Assembly: GCF_000764305.2 (NCBI RefSeq)
Contig: NW_025941636.1
Span: 124,001 to 188,000 of the forward strand
DNA: 64,000 nt
Source of the DNA: Hyalella azteca
Lineage: Eukaryota > Arthropoda > Malacostraca > Amphipoda > Hyalellidae
Direction of reading: 5' to 3'
The number at the start of each line of letters is the position of its first letter. The first letter of the stretch is position 1. Below the pieces are notes generated by a model. That model saw only the letters and a list, made by a program, of their open reading frames with translations. It made no database searches and was not told where the DNA came from. Position numbers and translations under genes: made by a program. Positions 38,401-44,400 of the stretch are shown here, piece by piece.

Positions 38401-41400
38401 ATAAAATGATCACTTTCAATGCAATTGAGGTCCCTGACAATGATTTAAAGCAAAAAGTAAATTTGAGTTACCAATTTCTGTCCACTAAAAAAGAACATCA
38501 GAGGCAATGTTTCCTTTTCAAGATTCTCTCATCCGTGAAGCCAGAGTTTCATATCCAACTGGCCTTAAGCTAATATATATCTCTATAACTAAAACAAAGC
38601 TTAATATTAAGGAAAAACTAGAGAGGTGTCAGAATTACCCACGATGTCGGAATATACCGCGTTTAGGGTAAATGCGGTATATTCCGACATCGTGGGTAAT
38701 TCCGTCACCTCTCTAGTTTTTCGTTTATATTAAGCTTTGTTTTAGTTCCATGCGTTTGTTGATGGTTGAAATGGTGATGTCATACATTTGCGCATCGAAC
38801 TACTGCCAAAACACTAGGTCTTGGCCATCTAGCGGGAAAATATTGAGATCCAAAGAGAGACAATGCACGCTACCCACTACCCAGTGAGATCATCGAAAAA
38901 TGTGTCAAATTTGACAGTTGACCTTGCTCTACCAAATACACAGCAAATACCTAGTGAATACTGAATAACTGTATAGGAAGAATATTATGGTTTGAGACTT
39001 TTAAATACGTCTGTGAATGTATTAGGAATCCTTTAAGTATACTTGTATTTGCTGATTTCAAGTGGTAAATAAATTAATAGATGATTAAGTTGAGAAATGG
39101 ATTTAGACACATGAAAACTAATTCCGTCACAACTTGAATTGGACACACACAGATCGTTCCAAAGTTAGTATTAAAGACTTATAATATTCATAGGCTGTCA
39201 ATTAATAGATGCTTTAATCATGATGCAAAAAATGAATCAATTATCTTACTTTTCCTCACAACGCGCTACGGAGAGTCAAAGTAAACATTGTAGGTATTTT
39301 AGTTTTTTTTCTGCCCGATGTACAATCTATGCATCACAAGGACAAGTCAACTGTACCTCATCTTCGACCGAAACAACAACAACGATGCTCACTTTAGGGA
39401 CAAATGTACAATTTCTACCCGACTATCCAGACTATAGGCTAGCTAGATACTGCATTCGATCGTGCATTACTTAGAGATATACGATCATTGAGTTTGATGA
39501 CTCATTGCTTATACTGATACATTATTCGAATAAATTTTCACAAATAAAACTTTATTATTCAATATTTTCACTAAAAATGATAAATGTACTCTAATGAGTG
39601 TTCTAACTTGCATGCAATTTCGCTTGGGGCGAAAGTGGAGTAAACTGCGATTTCCTTTTGAAAATAGAAATCACCAGAAGTTTGGTAAAGTTAGAAATGG
39701 TTAAATATAAGTTATATATTCGTTGGAATTGTGCTTTGAAATTAAAATACGTTTAATCAGACGCTGGAATCACTATCTCTCACGATATGAACTTGGAATT
39801 AAGATAAGATCATGGGGCTGCATCAATACTCAGGCATTTTTAAATTAGAGTTGAGCCATACGCAGTCGTGTATGTGTTTAAAAATCCTAAACATCTTGGC
39901 ATTTAACAATACTTTGTAGCTTCTTATACATAAATTTATGTGAAACAAACCGAAATTGGCAGGACGGTCTGAATAGAGAGACCCTCGGCTGCTAACCGAA
40001 TCTTCTCGGTCACGCGCTAGCTTTTTTAGATCTTTCTTCAGGTTGTCCCGTTCCTTGCTCACGAGCTGCTCAGCCAAAAAAGAAAACATTTAGAATTTGT
40101 AACAACCATGAGGGTTTGATTGTTGTAAAGTATATTTGCAATGAGCAAATTAAGAAATTTGTGTATTGCTTTCCTGATTGCATCCGCCAAATTTTGAGAT
40201 TGTAATTGAATCGTCATGTACCTAAGTTGCGCCGCACATATTGAACGAATTCAGTAGGTGTGTAAAACCCTCAATTTCGTTGAATATTAAACAAAAGATG
40301 TATACAATATGGAAAATAATGTTAAATCCCTGTTAGATTCTAACTTACTGTTTCATTGTTAATATGACCACTATCTCGACAGAGCTCAGTAAAATAGGAG
40401 TTTCCCTATATCATTCTCTGTTATATATATATAATATAAATGTTTGAGCGTTTACTAGGCCGTAGGCCTGTCGCCGATTCTTAACATCGCAGAACATCCA
40501 CAGTATTTTGCGGTCTCGAACTCGCAACTCACTGCTACAATTATGCTGTGCTTAACCGCCCGGCCTCCTCGCCGATTCTGACCAGAAACTGGCGCACAGA
40601 GCTGGGATCGAACCCGCGCCTCTCTGCGCCAATCTTGATACTCAGAACTTTAACCACTGGGCCACCCTGCCACAATATAATATATAATATACTAAAAATA
40701 AACACAGCATAAAAAACACGTACCTTAGGCTGGAAGGTTTGTTACAAGGTGACAATATAAGAAATATTGGACTACATACCCTTAATACGTAAGCGTCGAG
40801 GTTGCGAGGCTGTGGCTTGAAGAATTCTTGCGGTGTATTATTTGATGCAGGCAAAAATGTATCTCCAATTTGAGTGGAACGCAATTCGGGAGTATTGTTC
40901 AAGTTCAAACATTGTTTTCTCATAGAGTTTTTCCTGTACGGTATTCGTTTCTTTGCCAGAGTTCTATCAGTTTTCATACTCTGAGCTTGATAATTCTTAA
41001 TGTCTGGTGCTGGAATTTCCGATGGCTGCCATTGGCGCGAGTTAACAAAATTTCCTCTGGCCCTGAGACTCGCTAGAGTGGTCTTACTGAGGCCCAGCTG
41101 CTGCAGTGCGGCCATGCGTGGGTCGTAGTCGTCCCAATCACTGGAATCCTGGGACCGGATTTTCCAACTTATTTTTTTATTTGAAAATTATCTGGTTATA
41201 GCCTTCTTCCCCCTCCCCCCTCATTTGTTTCCTCACTTGAAAACCAAATTTATGATCAGCCTTTAGGTAGAAGTCATGGGATAATGATCGGGAAAATATC
41301 TCAAACGATGAGGTCGGCGATTTGGTGAAAAAAATAGCTAATTGAAGCCAATACTTTTTGCGCATTATGGCATGGTAGTATTATACTTCAGCATATTGAT

Positions 41401-44400
41401 TGTGTGAGAAATCCTTAATTTGACAATGCTGAACCATGGTATAATTGTGGCTGAGCTGAAGAAAATAGGCCTGTCGCCAGGCGCCGAACAGTAAGTAAAA
41501 ATGTTCATGGTGAAATAACTATATGCTCAATGTTAATGAAATTTGATGAATTTAACACCTAATAATGTAATATCGTGCTTCATCGGGCTTTGTGTCAACG
41601 CGTCCCATGTAAAGAACTGTTTTGTTTTCATAAGTAAGAAATGAAATAATATTCGGTCTGCTGCTACAGTACTCATAAAATAATTTTAATACGATTCAAG
41701 TTATTACAACAATTCGCTGGAAAAATTTACTTGAATTTGAACAGTGACATTTTTAATTGATCAGAGTTAAGCTTGAAAAATGAAGGTTGTTTGAAGGCTG
41801 GCGAAATTGTGGTACGTACATTGTTTGAAATATCGGTAATTTTTCTAAACATTTCTGACAAATATTACGCAACCTAGAAGTACTTACGAGTAGGATTTAA
41901 TAATAAGCGCCGGTATTTTACCAACCAAACACGAAATTTACAACTCAGCAACAGGAAGCAATGAGAACAATAATGACAGAAGTAATAAATAAAGAAGATA
42001 AGGAAATTGCAAATCGTTAATTCAGACGACTCATGAATGAAAAGTTATTGAAAATTTGAATGCTTCACAATTGCCACTGATTAAAAGGTAAACAAATATC
42101 TATGATTCATATATCAATAATATTTAATGTACCCGATTTCCACCAGAGTTCGCATTGGTTGTGTCCTCAGCAGCACCCGAGTTTTCAGCAGGAGGGCTCG
42201 TTGCCGTTGCTTCCTTAGGGACGTCTGGTGCTGATGATGTGTTGAGTGCTACACTGGCTTCATCAGCAGCGGTGTTGCGAGTTACCAACTGATCATCTGT
42301 GTTTGATTCAGCATTCGCCGGAGTCACTGTCGTGCGACGAAGTCGTTGAGACAAATAGGAAAGTTCCGTTCTTGACCTTTGAGCCCACGAACGAATTTTG
42401 GTTGTATTTCCAGCCCGAGACCTCGACCAGCTCCTCGGCGGTCTCTGATTATCCTGACTCGGGGAACGGCTTTTCGAACTCAGCCACCGACCACCCGAAG
42501 ACCCCGCGGTGGCTCGCGAAGGTCGTGACGGGGACAAATTTCGGACAGGATGTGTTTCGGTGCCTCTAACCCACTGGGCCCACGTAACGGACGGCCGAGT
42601 CAGACGCGACCTAACTGCAGAAATGGCTGGGGCCACAAGCTGGGCTGTGTCCCTTCGGGCAGCCCTCATCCTACGTGCCAGGCTCCACGACCTGGGATAG
42701 AGAGGAGACACCGCCCCCCTACGGAGGGATGAACTCCCGCCTACCATTGTCTGCTCGGTCTCCTCACCAGGAATTTGTTACAGAAAAAGTTCGTCGTAAC
42801 CCGGATGGTGTAAAAGTTATGAGGTAACAAGCGAACACATTGTGAGTTCAGTGTTCATTGCAGTTTGTCGATCACAAAACGCTGCTTGCACACAAAAGCC
42901 AGAACTTCACGTAGTAATAAAATTAAAAGGAAACGAATTTTCCCTTGACTGCTATATGTGTGAATGATCTCACTATGAGGAGCAAGGTCAGTGGTATAGC
43001 GTTTAATTTGTTGTCAAATAACTTTTAGATTTTGTTTCACATGACCGCATAGCGCATAGGCCACATAAGTGTCTAAATATTTTAGGGCATAGCGAAACAT
43101 TTACATTTTAGAAGGAAGTAGTAATTTTGATACAATGTACACCATCCCGAAGTTTGTAATTGAAGATGAACTTATCTTCGGGAAGCGCTGTCTAGCAACC
43201 TAAGCGCAGTTGACCGCTCACGCCCTCTAACACAAACACACTATTCATGAAGCACGTAACAATTCATCGTCTAAATACTACAAATGATAAACCTTGACAG
43301 AAAAAACACGGCACTTGATCTATGGCTACATCACACACTCTGGAGGTTAACACTATCTATAACTTATTCCTTTCTTCAAAAAGTCACCAGCATCTGCACA
43401 AAACACGAAAGTTTCATGTGAGGCAGCACGACGCGTAGGAAGCTGAGCTCATGACACTGCAATGGCGAGGGTAAGATCGCAACTGAGGGCAGTGAGGGCA
43501 AGGGAGCGGGCTGGCCCCACCCACCACTGGCGCATCAGGCTGCGGGTCTGCGCTGCACGACGCTGATAAGCAGGCCGCCTGCGCCTGTACCGGTGAGTCA
43601 TAGTTTACAGTCGCTGCTACTTACTGCTGATACTTGAGGCTGCTGATACTTGAGGCTGCTGATACTTGAGGCTGCTGCTACTTGAGGCTGCTGATACTTG
43701 ACTTGCCCCCGCACCACCTTCAACCTCTGGTACCCCAGCACAAGTTCACTAATAACGCTGTCGCCGATACTGCAGCGGGCGCTGGGTGGCTTTATTGCCG
43801 AATATTCTTGCTTCCGCCACCGCTCCTCTTAAACACAAATTTAAAAGCAAAGAAAATGACAAGTAAATTCATCAAATCTTCATCAAAAAAGTTTCCGAGA
43901 GCTCATGGAGTCTTTATCTTTTGTCTCCAAAATATTTTCGATGAAGAAGTTTTTTTTTAGAATTTGTGGCTAACTTGTTGTCGAAGCAATGTAAAGATAA
44001 ATGAACGTGTATACGCTCCCGTAGAGTTTCATTTTTACGTATTTTCCAGCAGTTAGGTTTCCCTATAAATAATTCACACAGTTGCTTAGTAATGTATCGA
44101 TATTATTAAGAGGTCTTCCTCTTCTCATTCAATCACTGGTAAATGCTCATTTTATAAACACACGATTTCAATAGAAACCTAACTAATTAGTAAACTAGTG
44201 ATAATTTCATAGAGAAGAACAGATCGTTCAAAAAATTCACATAAAATCTCTAGGCATGCACGAATAGCAAATAATTCTGAGTTTTTCGTTAGAATCGAGG
44301 TTCGGACTGGCGAGCTAATTAACTTGTCAGCGAGCGACGCGCAATCAGAACGAGACTGCGTTTGCCGCTACGTGCCACGAAGCGCAATCTGAGGGAGAGA

